Below, in pieces: positions 1-6,323 of a stretch of 12,449 nucleotides of DNA. The notes below the pieces were generated by a model. The model was not told the DNA's origin, searched no databases, and worked only from the letters and a program-made list of their open reading frames with translations. A program made the position numbers and the translations under genes. The stretch is taken from contig DUUE01000316.1 in the NCBI GenBank assembly GCA_012841735.1, positions 1-12,449 of the forward strand, written 5' to 3'. This DNA is from Bacillota bacterium (GTDB lineage: Bacteria > Bacillota > Dethiobacteria > Dethiobacterales > Dethiobacteraceae). Numbering within the stretch: the stretch's first letter is position 1; the number at the start of each line of letters is the position of its first letter.

Positions 1-140
1 CCATCTACCTGTATGCCAATACTGTTTTTGCCACGCTCCTAGGCTTTATCCTGTGGCGTGAAATCCCGGACGTTTTGAGTTTGGCGGGCATTGTCCTTGT
101 TTTGACAGGTGCCTGCATCAATACTTATTCTTCTCCCTGA
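1..140 (+). CDS. EamA/DMT-family transporter, C-terminal fragment
   Basis: Only the last 45 codons are present, read from position 3 to the TGA at 138-140; the gene starts outside the window. The fragment has two hydrophobic segments (IYLYANTVFATLLGFILW and LAGIVLVLTGACI) separated by a short REIPDVLS loop. This pattern of a glycine-rich helix, a short polar loop and a closing LAGIVLVLTG helix is typical of the end of EamA/drug-metabolite-transporter (10-TM) inner-membrane permeases. The substrate cannot be told. The last 16 bp overlap the 3' end of the opposing GTPase gene, and a hairpin with a T-rich tail begins at the stop codon (139-168). The family call rests on a short piece, so a different multi-helix permease is possible. 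Confidence 0.7.
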   Translation, partial: IYLYANTVFATLLGFILWREIPDVLSLAGIVLVLTGACINTYSSP

Positions 141-2776
141 AGCAGCTCCTCCAGCTGCTTCCTCTTTTCAGCGGATAATTTCTCCTGCAGTTTATTACTG
201 CTTTCTGCCTGCCTGGCCCAAAAGTCCCGCATCACTTTTTCATTTGCGGCACTAATTTCTTCCCACAACTTTTGGGCGGACAGCACCTTGCAGCCCACCC
301 CCCTGATAATCATCTGCTGCAGGTTGTCCGAGGTGGCCACGGTTATCTGATATTTTTCCCGGTTCGTATGGGTAAACTTTTCGATAAAATGGTCCGCCGT
401 CTGTGCTTCCCTGGTAAAGACCACATGGATCTTGTCATAGTCCAGTACTTCCTCCCGGTGCCCCGGGACACGGTAAGCGTCAAACACGGCAATAATCCGG
501 CCTTCCCGCACGCTCTGATATGTGCTTAAAACATCGAGCAGTTTTATTCTTGCCGCCTCCAGGTTGTCCTCAGCCAGCGCTTTTAATGCGGGCCAGGCGA
601 AGATAATATTGTAACCGTCCACCAAAAGATATGCTTTTTCCCCTGTCACTTTCCCGGTGACAGCCTTGAGCCGGCTTAAGGGGGAAGCGGGGTGGTAACT
701 GCTGCCGGTAACAGTTTTCCGCTTCCTGCGGACAATTTTTTTCCCCCGGTTTGCAAAGTAAGTATGCTGGAATATTCTTTCAATCTCTTCCCGGGTAATC
801 TGCTCCCGTTCACCCTGTTTTTTGTCTGCCGGAGCAAGTTCTTTTTTCCCCGGGGCGTTTTCCCCATCGGTCCAGGCCTTTACCTGGTCCCAGCTTACCG
901 TCAGGTTTTCACCGTTATGATAAAAGATGGAGCCGGACGGGTTTTCCGTATCCAATTCCGCATCATATCCGGACATGGCGACAATCTCTTCCGCCTGCCG
1001 GCAGGGGCCGTACCCCTCCACCCGGCAAAAAAGCCTGCCGCTCCCCCCGGTATAAGCGGCCACCTCCTGCTGGTAGTTTCTCATAGCTGCAACAGGGGCG
1101 CTTCCTTCCAGCAGCGCTACCCCGTCTTCTATCCGGGAAATCCGGCAGCTGCCGTTCATTCTTTCCATGTCCGTCAGGGCGCGCCCCACCGCTTTTTCAG
1201 GCACGGAGAGCTGAAAGGCATAATACGGTTCCAGAAGCAGCGTTCCTGCTTCCATCAGCCCCTGGCGTACCGCACGGCGGGCAGCCTCCCGGAAATCACC
1301 TTCTGTGGTCAGTTTATGCTGCGCCCTGCCGGAAAGCAGGGTAATTTTCATGTCCGTCAGCGCCGCTCCCGTCAGCACGCCTTTGTGCTCCGTCTCCCGC
1401 AGGCAGGAGAGAACCAGGTCTTTCCAGCTTTTGCCCAAATCATTTTCACTGCAGGCATCGGCAAACTGCAGGCCGCTTCCCTGCCCGCCCGGTTCCAGCA
1501 ACAGGCGGACCTGTGCGAAATGGCCCGCCGGGGCATAGTGCCCCACTCCCTCCGCCACAGCGGCCACAGTCTCTTGATAAACAATCCTGCCCGCATCAAA
1601 CGACACCGTCACTCCATAGCGTGTTTCGATCAGGCTTTGCAGGACTTCAAGCTGCACCTCGCCCATCACCTGTACCCGCACCTCATGCAGCTGACTGTCC
1701 CAGACAAGATGCAGTTCCGGCTCTTCTTCCGCGAGCTGGCGCAACTTGGGCAGCATTGCCCGCGGATCGCAGCCTGCGGGGAATAGAAGCCTGTAGGTCA
1801 GCACGGGTGCCGGCAGGGGCACATAAACTGTTTTTTCCTCTCCCAGGCCCTCGCCCGCTTTAGTCTGTGTCAGCCCTGTCACCGCGCAGACTGTGCCTGC
1901 TTCCGCCTCGCTTGCCGTCGTAAATTTACGTCCTGAATAAATGCGGATTTGATTGACCTTTTCTTCCCAGAATCCGTTGGTGACAAAGTCTTTAACTTTC
2001 AGTTTTCCCCCCGTTATTTTCAGATAGGTCAGCCTGTTCCCCTGGTCATCCCTGCCGATTTTAAACACCCGGGCGGCAAATTTATCGCCGTAGGCGGGCG
2101 TGTCGGCAAACTGCACAATTCCTTCCAGCAAGTCCTCCACGCCATCCAGTTTTAAGGCGGAACCAAAATAACACGGGAACAGTTTACGCTCCCTGATCGC
2201 CGCCCGCAGCTGGGAAGTATTGATCTCTCCCGTTTCCAGGTAGGTTTCCATTAAGCCTTCATCACACATGGCCGCCTGCTCAAAAAAATCCTCCGCCCGG
2301 TCCCGGCCGAAAGCAAGACAGCCCTCATGCAGCTGTTTTTTGATTGCCGCCAGCAATTCTTCTTTGTCGCTGGCCACCTGGTCCATTTTATTGACAAATA
2401 AAAAAACAGGCAGCTGAAACCTGGCCAGCAGCCGCCAGAGAGCTTCCGTCTGTCCCCGGACACCTTCCGCGCCGTTGATTACTAAAACAGCGTAATCCAG
2501 CACCTGGAGCGTTCTCTCCCTTTCGGCAGCAAAATCTGCATGCCCCGGGGTATCCAGCAGTGTAATCTGCATGCCGTCCGCCGTAAAGAGGGCCTGCTTG
2601 GTAAAAACAGTGATTCCCCTTGCCCTTTCCGGCCCGAAATGATCCAGATATGTGTCCCTTTTATCCACCCTGCCCAGGCTGCGGATTGTTCCGCTCACAT
2701 AAAGCAAGCTTTCCGCCAGTGTTGTTTTGCCCGCATCCACATGGGCCAAAAGTCCAAGCACAAGTTTTCTCATCAT
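125..2776 (-). CDS. Ribosomal-protection/EF-G-like GTPase fused to a C-terminal NYN (Rae1/YacP-like) ribonuclease
   Basis: 883 aa from the ATG at 2776, chosen because AAGG lies 8 nt upstream and the G1 motif follows at residue 11, as in TetM. The open frame runs further upstream but that extension has no homology. GTPase motifs: AHVDAGKT (11-18), RGIT (53-56), DTPGH (75-79), NKMD (129-132). EF-G domains II-V follow to about residue 655, including an LLEPYYAF segment matching TetM LLEPYLSF. After a basic linker (KKIVRRKRK) comes a NYN domain (about 715-840): LLVDGYN (D720), VFDAY (D766), TADHFIEK (D795, E799), ATSD (D817). These are the acidic positions of YacP/Rae1, which in Bacillus subtilis cuts mRNA in the ribosomal A site. 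A charged, probably coiled tail ends the protein. Inference: a ribosome-associated factor coupling A-site binding to mRNA cleavage. Tetracycline resistance is possible but not shown. It is likely transcribed alone from the promoter at 2804-2832. Confidence 0.9.
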   Translation of the reverse strand: MMRKLVLGLLAHVDAGKTTLAESLLYVSGTIRSLGRVDKRDTYLDHFGPERARGITVFTKQALFTADGMQITLLDTPGHADFAAERERTLQVLDYAVLVINGAEGVRGQTEALWRLLARFQLPVFLFVNKMDQVASDKEELLAAIKKQLHEGCLAFGRDRAEDFFEQAAMCDEGLMETYLETGEINTSQLRAAIRERKLFPCYFGSALKLDGVEDLLEGIVQFADTPAYGDKFAARVFKIGRDDQGNRLTYLKITGGKLKVKDFVTNGFWEEKVNQIRIYSGRKFTTASEAEAGTVCAVTGLTQTKAGEGLGEEKTVYVPLPAPVLTYRLLFPAGCDPRAMLPKLRQLAEEEPELHLVWDSQLHEVRVQVMGEVQLEVLQSLIETRYGVTVSFDAGRIVYQETVAAVAEGVGHYAPAGHFAQVRLLLEPGGQGSGLQFADACSENDLGKSWKDLVLSCLRETEHKGVLTGAALTDMKITLLSGRAQHKLTTEGDFREAARRAVRQGLMEAGTLLLEPYYAFQLSVPEKAVGRALTDMERMNGSCRISRIEDGVALLEGSAPVAAMRNYQQEVAAYTGGSGRLFCRVEGYGPCRQAEEIVAMSGYDAELDTENPSGSIFYHNGENLTVSWDQVKAWTDGENAPGKKELAPADKKQGEREQITREEIERIFQHTYFANRGKKIVRRKRKTVTGSSYHPASPLSRLKAVTGKVTGEKAYLLVDGYNIIFAWPALKALAEDNLEAARIKLLDVLSTYQSVREGRIIAVFDAYRVPGHREEVLDYDKIHVVFTREAQTADHFIEKFTHTNREKYQITVATSDNLQQMIIRGVGCKVLSAQKLWEEISAANEKVMRDFWARQAESSNKLQEKLSAEKRKQLEELLQGEE
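139..168 (+). terminator. Probable intrinsic terminator of the EamA-type gene, inside the opposing gene
   Basis: GAAGCAGCT (139-147) and AGCTGCTTC (153-161) form a perfect 9-bp stem with a 5-nt loop, followed by CTCTTTT. It starts at the TGA of the plus-strand gene. On the other strand the same bases encode the glutamate/leucine-rich tail of the GTPase-NYN protein. The T tract is interrupted, so efficiency is uncertain. Confidence 0.55.
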
Positions 2777-2803
2777 CACCACAACCTTGCTGTCACTGTT
2801 TTT

Positions 2804-2832
2804 ATCATACCAGTTAAGCAGGCATTTCACAA
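2804..2832 (-). promoter_or_regulatory. Sigma-A type promoter of the GTPase-NYN gene
   Basis: On the minus strand TTGTGA (2832-2827, 4/6 to TTGACA), a 17-bp spacer and TGG-TATGAT (extended -10, hexamer 2809-2804). Transcription would begin around 2797, giving a leader of about 20 nt before the ATG at 2776. This supports the internal start chosen for the GTPase gene. Confidence 0.65.
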
Positions 2833-2843
2833 ACCTCTTGGTG

Positions 2844-2849
2844 TATAAT
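2844..2849 (+). promoter_or_regulatory. Possible -10 element of the serine hydrolase gene
   Basis: A perfect TATAAT stands 60 bp before the ATG at 2910. No good -35 hexamer is found 16-19 bp upstream (GGCATT at 2821-2826 is poor), so an activator or another feature may be needed. The upstream part overlaps the divergent promoter of the GTPase gene. Confidence 0.4.
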
Positions 2850-2909
2850 AATCTGTGAAAACAGGAAGATACGTCGCCGGAAAAGGACCGCCCGGAGGGA
2901 GGTGCCGCC

Positions 2910-3782
2910 ATGAACAAGAAGCTGGCTGCAGCGGATTACAGGCAAAACAAGATCGCCCTGTTGCTTGACCGTGAAGTGGAAAAAAGTGCTTATGACATCA
3001 GCCTCTGCCTGTATGATTTTGCCACGGGCCTATGGGTTGAAAGAAATGCCCGCAAACAGCTTTACCCTGCCAGTTTGATTAAAATTTTGTATTTGCTGAC
3101 CGCCCTCTGCCTGGTGGAACGCGGTGCCCTCTCCCTGGGTGACAGTTATACCCTTACGGAAAAGGACAAATATGCCGGGAAAACACGCATTGCCGGTACA
3201 GGCATCCTCCAGTCCGCCGCCGCCGGGAACAGGTATACTGTGGAGGAGTTGCTGTCACTCATGATCTGCCTCAGTGACAATATTGCCGCCAACATTATCC
3301 TTGAGCTGGCCGGCCCCCAAGAGGTACAGGCCATGGCGGCACGCCTGGGACTGACAGGGACCCGCGGTACCAGAAAAATGTTCGACCTGGAGTCGTCGCT
3401 GCCTCCCAATGCCTCCACGGCACGTGAGCTGACGGAAATGTTAGTTGCCCTGGAAAACGGGCAGCTCTTCGGTGAAACAATGAAAGACCTGGCTCTGGCG
3501 CTGCTCGGCAGAACAAAAAATAAAGACCGCATCGGCCGCTATCTGCGCACAAGCGGCGTCCTGGTGGCCAATAAAACGGGCACCGTGCCCCACATGGTCG
3601 GAGACATGGCCCTTCTTTACTTTCCGGACCGCCCGCCGGCAGCCCTGACAATCATGGTTGAACTGCCGCCTTCCCGTTTTGCCTTGGCAAATAAATTCCG
3701 CCGCCTGGCAGCGGCAAAAACCATCGGCCGCCTGGCTTTTACGGCAGTAAATGAGCTGCGGAAAGCCAGTGTCCCGCAGTAA
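2910..3782 (+). CDS. Class A beta-lactamase-fold serine hydrolase, no signal peptide
   Basis: 290 aa. The start ATG has GGAGGGAGG (2894-2902) 7 nt upstream. The three serine-hydrolase motifs of the beta-lactamase/penicillin-binding superfamily are present in order: SLIK (S55, K58), SDN (122-124) and KTG (222-224), with spacing as in class A enzymes (Beta-lactamase2 family). The active serine would form an acyl-enzyme with a beta-lactam or peptide-like substrate. Two features argue against an ordinary resistance enzyme: the N-terminus (MNKKLAAADYRQ...) is polar and lacks a signal peptide or lipobox, and the omega-loop region (DLESSLPPNAST, about 159-170) has no Glu four residues before the Asn where class A enzymes keep Glu166. 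Peptidase or cell-wall-related activity is as likely as beta-lactamase activity. It is divergent from the GTPase gene and followed by the hairpin at 3792-3823. Confidence 0.8.
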   Translation: MNKKLAAADYRQNKIALLLDREVEKSAYDISLCLYDFATGLWVERNARKQLYPASLIKILYLLTALCLVERGALSLGDSYTLTEKDKYAGKTRIAGTGILQSAAAGNRYTVEELLSLMICLSDNIAANIILELAGPQEVQAMAARLGLTGTRGTRKMFDLESSLPPNASTARELTEMLVALENGQLFGETMKDLALALLGRTKNKDRIGRYLRTSGVLVANKTGTVPHMVGDMALLYFPDRPPAALTIMVELPPSRFALANKFRRLAAAKTIGRLAFTAVNELRKASVPQ

Positions 3783-3823
3783 ATAAGAAAACCGCCGGCA
3801 GGGTTTTTCACCCTGACCGGCGG
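3781..3823 (-). terminator. Intrinsic terminator of the permease gene
   Basis: CCGCCGGCAGGG (3792-3803) pairs with CCCTG-A-CCGGCGG (3811-3823) with one bulged A and a 7-nt loop. On the minus strand the stem is followed by TTTTCTTATTT (3791-3781). On the plus strand no T run follows, so termination of the serine hydrolase gene by the same hairpin would be weaker. Confidence 0.8.
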
Positions 3824-3839
3824 CCTGTAATATTACAGG
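3824..3839. repeat. Perfect 16-bp palindrome CCTGTAATATTACAGG
   Basis: The sequence equals its own reverse complement. It abuts the terminator stem (ending 3823) and includes the TAA stop codon of the permease gene (3835-3833). It may be an extra stem stabilising the 3' end of the transcript or a protein-binding site; no function can be assigned. Confidence 0.5.
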
Positions 3840-5212
3840 GAAAGCGTTTTATTGTCTGCTTTCTCAACCTGCCGCACACTGAAATACACCCCAATGAGCA
3901 TGATCACGGCAAACACGATGAGGTAGTAAACAACGGCCATGCCGTGGGCAAGACAGGCGGCAACGACCATAAAGACACAGCTGATGAGTGAGAGTATGGG
4001 CATGACAAACCTTTTGAAAGTTGGCAAATCCCGTTCCTTCTTCATCAGCATGATGAAAATGGGAATATATCCACCGTACAGCGTAATAATGGGGAGTTCA
4101 GAGGTATCAAAGACAAAGGGACCGAACCATGACTTTGTCAGGTTGGCACCGTAGAAGTACAGCAACCAGAAGGCGGCGAGAAAAAGCCCAAATACGGAAG
4201 AGTTTGTGGGCATGTCGGTAACCTTGTCCACCTGCTTGAAAATTTCCGGCAGCAGGCCCCTGTTCCGGACCGCAAGGGAATACATGCCCCGTGTGCAGCC
4301 CACCATAAGCCCGTTCAGCGTCCCCAGGCAGGAAATAATGACAAACACAAAGATTAATGACCCGCCGACAGAACCGAAAATATTCTGGAAGGCCAGCTTT
4401 GCTCCCGCTTCGCCGCTTGCCATTAAAGCTTCTGTGCTGACGGCTCCGGCCAGGCCGATGTAATAGAAAATATAAACAAAAACAACAATCAGTGAACCCC
4501 AGATCAGCGCTCTGGGCAGATTTTTTTTGGCGTCTATCAGTTCCGAATTAATGGCGGTGGCAATGATCCACCCTTCATAGGCAAAAGCCACGGCCACCAC
4601 AGAGGCAAACAACCCGCCCCCGATGCCGACACTGGTATCCAGCACAGTGGTAAAGTTGGCGTAAGTCATCCCGTTTATCAGGCCGATGACTGTCCCTACA
4701 ATTGCCATCAGCATGAGCGGGATAAGCTTAATCACCGTGGTGGAAACCTGGAACTTGCCTGCCATAATGGGAGAAAGGGCGTTGATGGCGTAACTTCCCA
4801 CCAGGTAAAAACAGGCTATAGTCATACATGAACCGCCGGTAATATCCCAGCCCAGCAGGACACAGGTATAGCGGGCGGAGACCCAGGCCAGCACCGAAGT
4901 AAGGGTGGGATTGTAGATAATTGCCATAAACCAGCCCACATAGTAGCCATATTTGTCACCCACCGCCGCTTCGGCGTAGTCCACCACGCCGTTGACTTTC
5001 TCGTATTTTGTGGCCATAATGGCAAAAGTATAAGAGCACACAATCATGATCAGTCCGACAATACCCCAGGCGGCAATGCCGAGCGGCATATTGCCGCCGG
5101 TAGCTTTTAAGACGGCTTCCGCTTTAAAAAAGACGCCGCTGCCGATGACAATACCTACCACCATGGCAATAGCCGTGAGGAGACCATATTTTTTCTTCAA
5201 TTCATTCTCCAT
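3833..5212 (-). CDS. APC-family amino acid permease
   Basis: 459 aa, the usual length for a 12-helix amino acid/polyamine/organocation transporter. The protein is strongly hydrophobic throughout. The first helix carries GIVIGSGVFF (20-29) with the GSG bend that contacts the substrate amino and carboxyl groups in this family. The sixth-helix region reads AFAYEGW (209-215), followed by the cytoplasmic KKNLPRA motif (229-235) typical of YfnA/SteT/LAT-like members. A polar C-terminal tail (VEKADNKTLSL) closes it. It is an inner-membrane uptake or exchange protein for an amino acid that cannot be named from sequence. The ATG at 5212 is preceded by GGGGTAAGG. It lies 94 bp downstream of degV on the same strand, has its own weak promoter candidate, and ends at a good terminator. 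Confidence 0.9.
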   Translation of the reverse strand: MENELKKKYGLLTAIAMVVGIVIGSGVFFKAEAVLKATGGNMPLGIAAWGIVGLIMIVCSYTFAIMATKYEKVNGVVDYAEAAVGDKYGYYVGWFMAIIYNPTLTSVLAWVSARYTCVLLGWDITGGSCMTIACFYLVGSYAINALSPIMAGKFQVSTTVIKLIPLMLMAIVGTVIGLINGMTYANFTTVLDTSVGIGGGLFASVVAVAFAYEGWIIATAINSELIDAKKNLPRALIWGSLIVVFVYIFYYIGLAGAVSTEALMASGEAGAKLAFQNIFGSVGGSLIFVFVIISCLGTLNGLMVGCTRGMYSLAVRNRGLLPEIFKQVDKVTDMPTNSSVFGLFLAAFWLLYFYGANLTKSWFGPFVFDTSELPIITLYGGYIPIFIMLMKKERDLPTFKRFVMPILSLISCVFMVVAACLAHGMAVVYYLIVFAVIMLIGVYFSVRQVEKADNKTLSL

Positions 5213-5241
5213 TACCTTACCCCTTTAACTGTTTTTTCACT

Positions 5242-5269
5242 ATTCTACTACATCTCTACACGTTTTAAA
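5242..5269 (-). promoter_or_regulatory. Weak candidate promoter of the permease gene
   Basis: Minus strand TTTAAA (5269-5264, 4/6), 16-bp spacer, TAGAAT (5247-5242, 5/6). It lies in the AT-rich gap between degV and the permease, about 30 bp before the start codon. Since no clear terminator follows degV, read-through could also supply the permease. Confidence 0.35.
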
Positions 5270-5306
5270 ATATGGAATTTTTCCCGCTCCCGTAAGAGAA
5301 AACGGG

Positions 5307-6131
5307 TCAAAAAGCAATGATAATGCCGCCCTCACCCGCATATGTTGCCATCGTGGCCCCCATGCTGTTGACAATAAAACCGCGGGGATTGCATTGCTCC
5401 TCCAGGGCGGCTTTAATGCTCTCCACGTCAGACTGGTTGCGGAAATGGGTGATACCAACATCCAAACCGGTCATATCAGGACAAAAGCCTTTGATGACTT
5501 CTATCACATGCTGTAAAAGTTTCTTGCTGCCCCGCAGTTTCTCCAGCAGGACCACTTCACCGTTCTGATTATGTAACAGCAGCCGTAAATTCAGGATGTG
5601 TGCCAGACTGCCCTGGAATCTGTTCAGACGCCCGCCTTTCACAATATTCTCCAAAGTCTTAAGCAAAATGATAATTTTCATTCTTTCCCGGTAGCGGGAG
5701 AGTTCCGCTATCACTTCACCGGCGGTGCATCCTGCCCGGGCCAGTTTACAGGCTTTTAAAACCTGCAAACCATGTCCCAAAGAACCGGCCAGGGTATCGA
5801 AAATAAAGGCATCAACACCTGAGAGCTTCTTTCCCAGGCAGGCAGACTGATAGGTACCGCTCAATTTGGAGGAAATGGTCAGGCAGAGAACTTCCCCAAA
5901 ACTGGAAAGCTCACGAAACACCTCGGCAAAAGCGTTCGGCACCGGCTGTGAAGTTTTTGGCAGGCTGCGGCTTTGGGCCATCTTTTCATAAAATTCCTCC
6001 GGTGTAATATCCACCCCTTCACGGAAAGTTTCCTCGCCCACATAAATGTTGAGCGGAATGACACGGATATTATTGCTCCTGATCAGCTCACGGGGCAGGT
6101 CGCAAGAACTGTCTGTTACTACCTGTAACAA
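5307..6131 (-). CDS. DegV-family fatty-acid-binding protein
   Basis: 274 aa from a TTG start at 6131, chosen because AAAGGTGGGG (6148-6139) sits at the right distance and the product then begins LLQVVTDSSCDLP, matching the usual DegV N-terminus. The open frame extends to another TTG at 6191, but that extension is unlike the family. DegV hallmarks: VTDSSCDL, TSQPVP (the loop that contacts the fatty-acid carboxylate), ISSKLSGTYQSA and KGGRL. Family members bind a fatty acid between two alpha/beta domains; in Gram-positive bacteria the FakB proteins present fatty acid to the kinase FakA. No FakA is in the window. The C-terminal segment where many relatives have an HxGPG-like motif reads TYAGEGG here. 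It lies downstream of the cupin gene on the same strand, with two hairpins between. Confidence 0.88.
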   Translation of the reverse strand: MLQVVTDSSCDLPRELIRSNNIRVIPLNIYVGEETFREGVDITPEEFYEKMAQSRSLPKTSQPVPNAFAEVFRELSSFGEVLCLTISSKLSGTYQSACLGKKLSGVDAFIFDTLAGSLGHGLQVLKACKLARAGCTAGEVIAELSRYRERMKIIILLKTLENIVKGGRLNRFQGSLAHILNLRLLLHNQNGEVVLLEKLRGSKKLLQHVIEVIKGFCPDMTGLDVGITHFRNQSDVESIKAALEEQCNPRGFIVNSMGATMATYAGEGGIIIAF

Positions 6132-6138
6132 TTTTAAT

Positions 6139-6148
6139 CCCCACCTTT
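6139..6148 (-). promoter_or_regulatory. Ribosome binding site that sets the TTG start of degV
   Basis: AAAGGTGGGG on the minus strand. The AAGGTGG core (6147-6141) ends 9 nt before the TTG at 6131. There is no ATG or GTG giving a better N-terminus, so this site is the main reason for choosing a TTG start. Confidence 0.6.
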
Positions 6149-6209
6149 CGGTTTTCCTACAGCTTTCTTTGTGCCAAAATATCCTAACCAAAACAGGCAG
6201 GGTTATGCC

Positions 6210-6234
6210 TTGCGGCTCTCCCCGCGTGCCGCAA
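6210..6234 (-). other. Hairpin in the cupin-degV gap (second in transcript order)
   Basis: TTGCGGC (6210-6216) and GCCGCAA (6228-6234) form a perfect 7-bp stem around an 11-nt loop. No T tract follows on either strand, so it is not a normal terminator. One arm repeats the loop of the neighbouring hairpin at 6255-6278. Confidence 0.45.
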
Positions 6235-6254
6235 ATGGACGCTATTTAGTATAA

Positions 6255-6278
6255 GAACCAAGCCGCAAAGCTTGGTTC
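6255..6278 (-). other. Strong 9-bp hairpin after the cupin gene
   Basis: GAACCAAGC (6255-6263) and GCTTGGTTC (6270-6278) pair perfectly around a 6-nt loop. On the minus strand it is followed by TTATACTAAAT, which is not a true T run. It lies 46 bp past the cupin stop and may be a weak terminator, an RNA processing/stability stem or an operator dyad. The loop plus adjoining GC reads TTTGCGGC on the minus strand, repeated 34 bp downstream. Confidence 0.5.
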
Positions 6279-6323
6279 CTGCAAAAGCTGCTTCAGAGGC
6301 TTTGGCCGGACGTAAATGTATTG

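Noticed and set aside
692..1786. 364-codon open frame on the plus strand opposite the GTPase gene
   Set aside because: It is antisense to strongly conserved coding sequence, has no ribosome binding site and gives a composition (many H, P, R, F) typical of shadow frames.
125..2776. Calling the GTPase a tetracycline-resistance gene (tetM-like)
   Set aside because: It is of the ribosomal-protection GTPase type, but the NYN fusion, altered domain IV loop and lack of mobile context give no evidence of resistance. The broader call is safer.
2777..2917. N-terminal extension of the GTPase-NYN reading frame by 47 codons upstream of 2776
   Set aside because: The extension overlaps the serine hydrolase start and both promoters and resembles no GTPase N-terminus; AAGG and an extended -10 promoter place the start at 2776.
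5289..5306. CCCGT...ACGGG hairpin just after degV as a terminator
   Set aside because: The stem is only 5 bp with an 8-nt loop, and no T run follows on the minus strand (AGCGGGAAAAA).
6132..6191. 20-codon N-terminal extension of DegV from a TTG at 6191
   Set aside because: The extension is unlike DegV N-termini and overlaps the AAAGGTGGGG site that fits the TTG at 6131.
6132..6250. A known riboswitch (for example c-di-GMP type, because of CCGAAAGG) ahead of degV
   Set aside because: Only short matches are present; the conserved core elements of the classes I know are missing.
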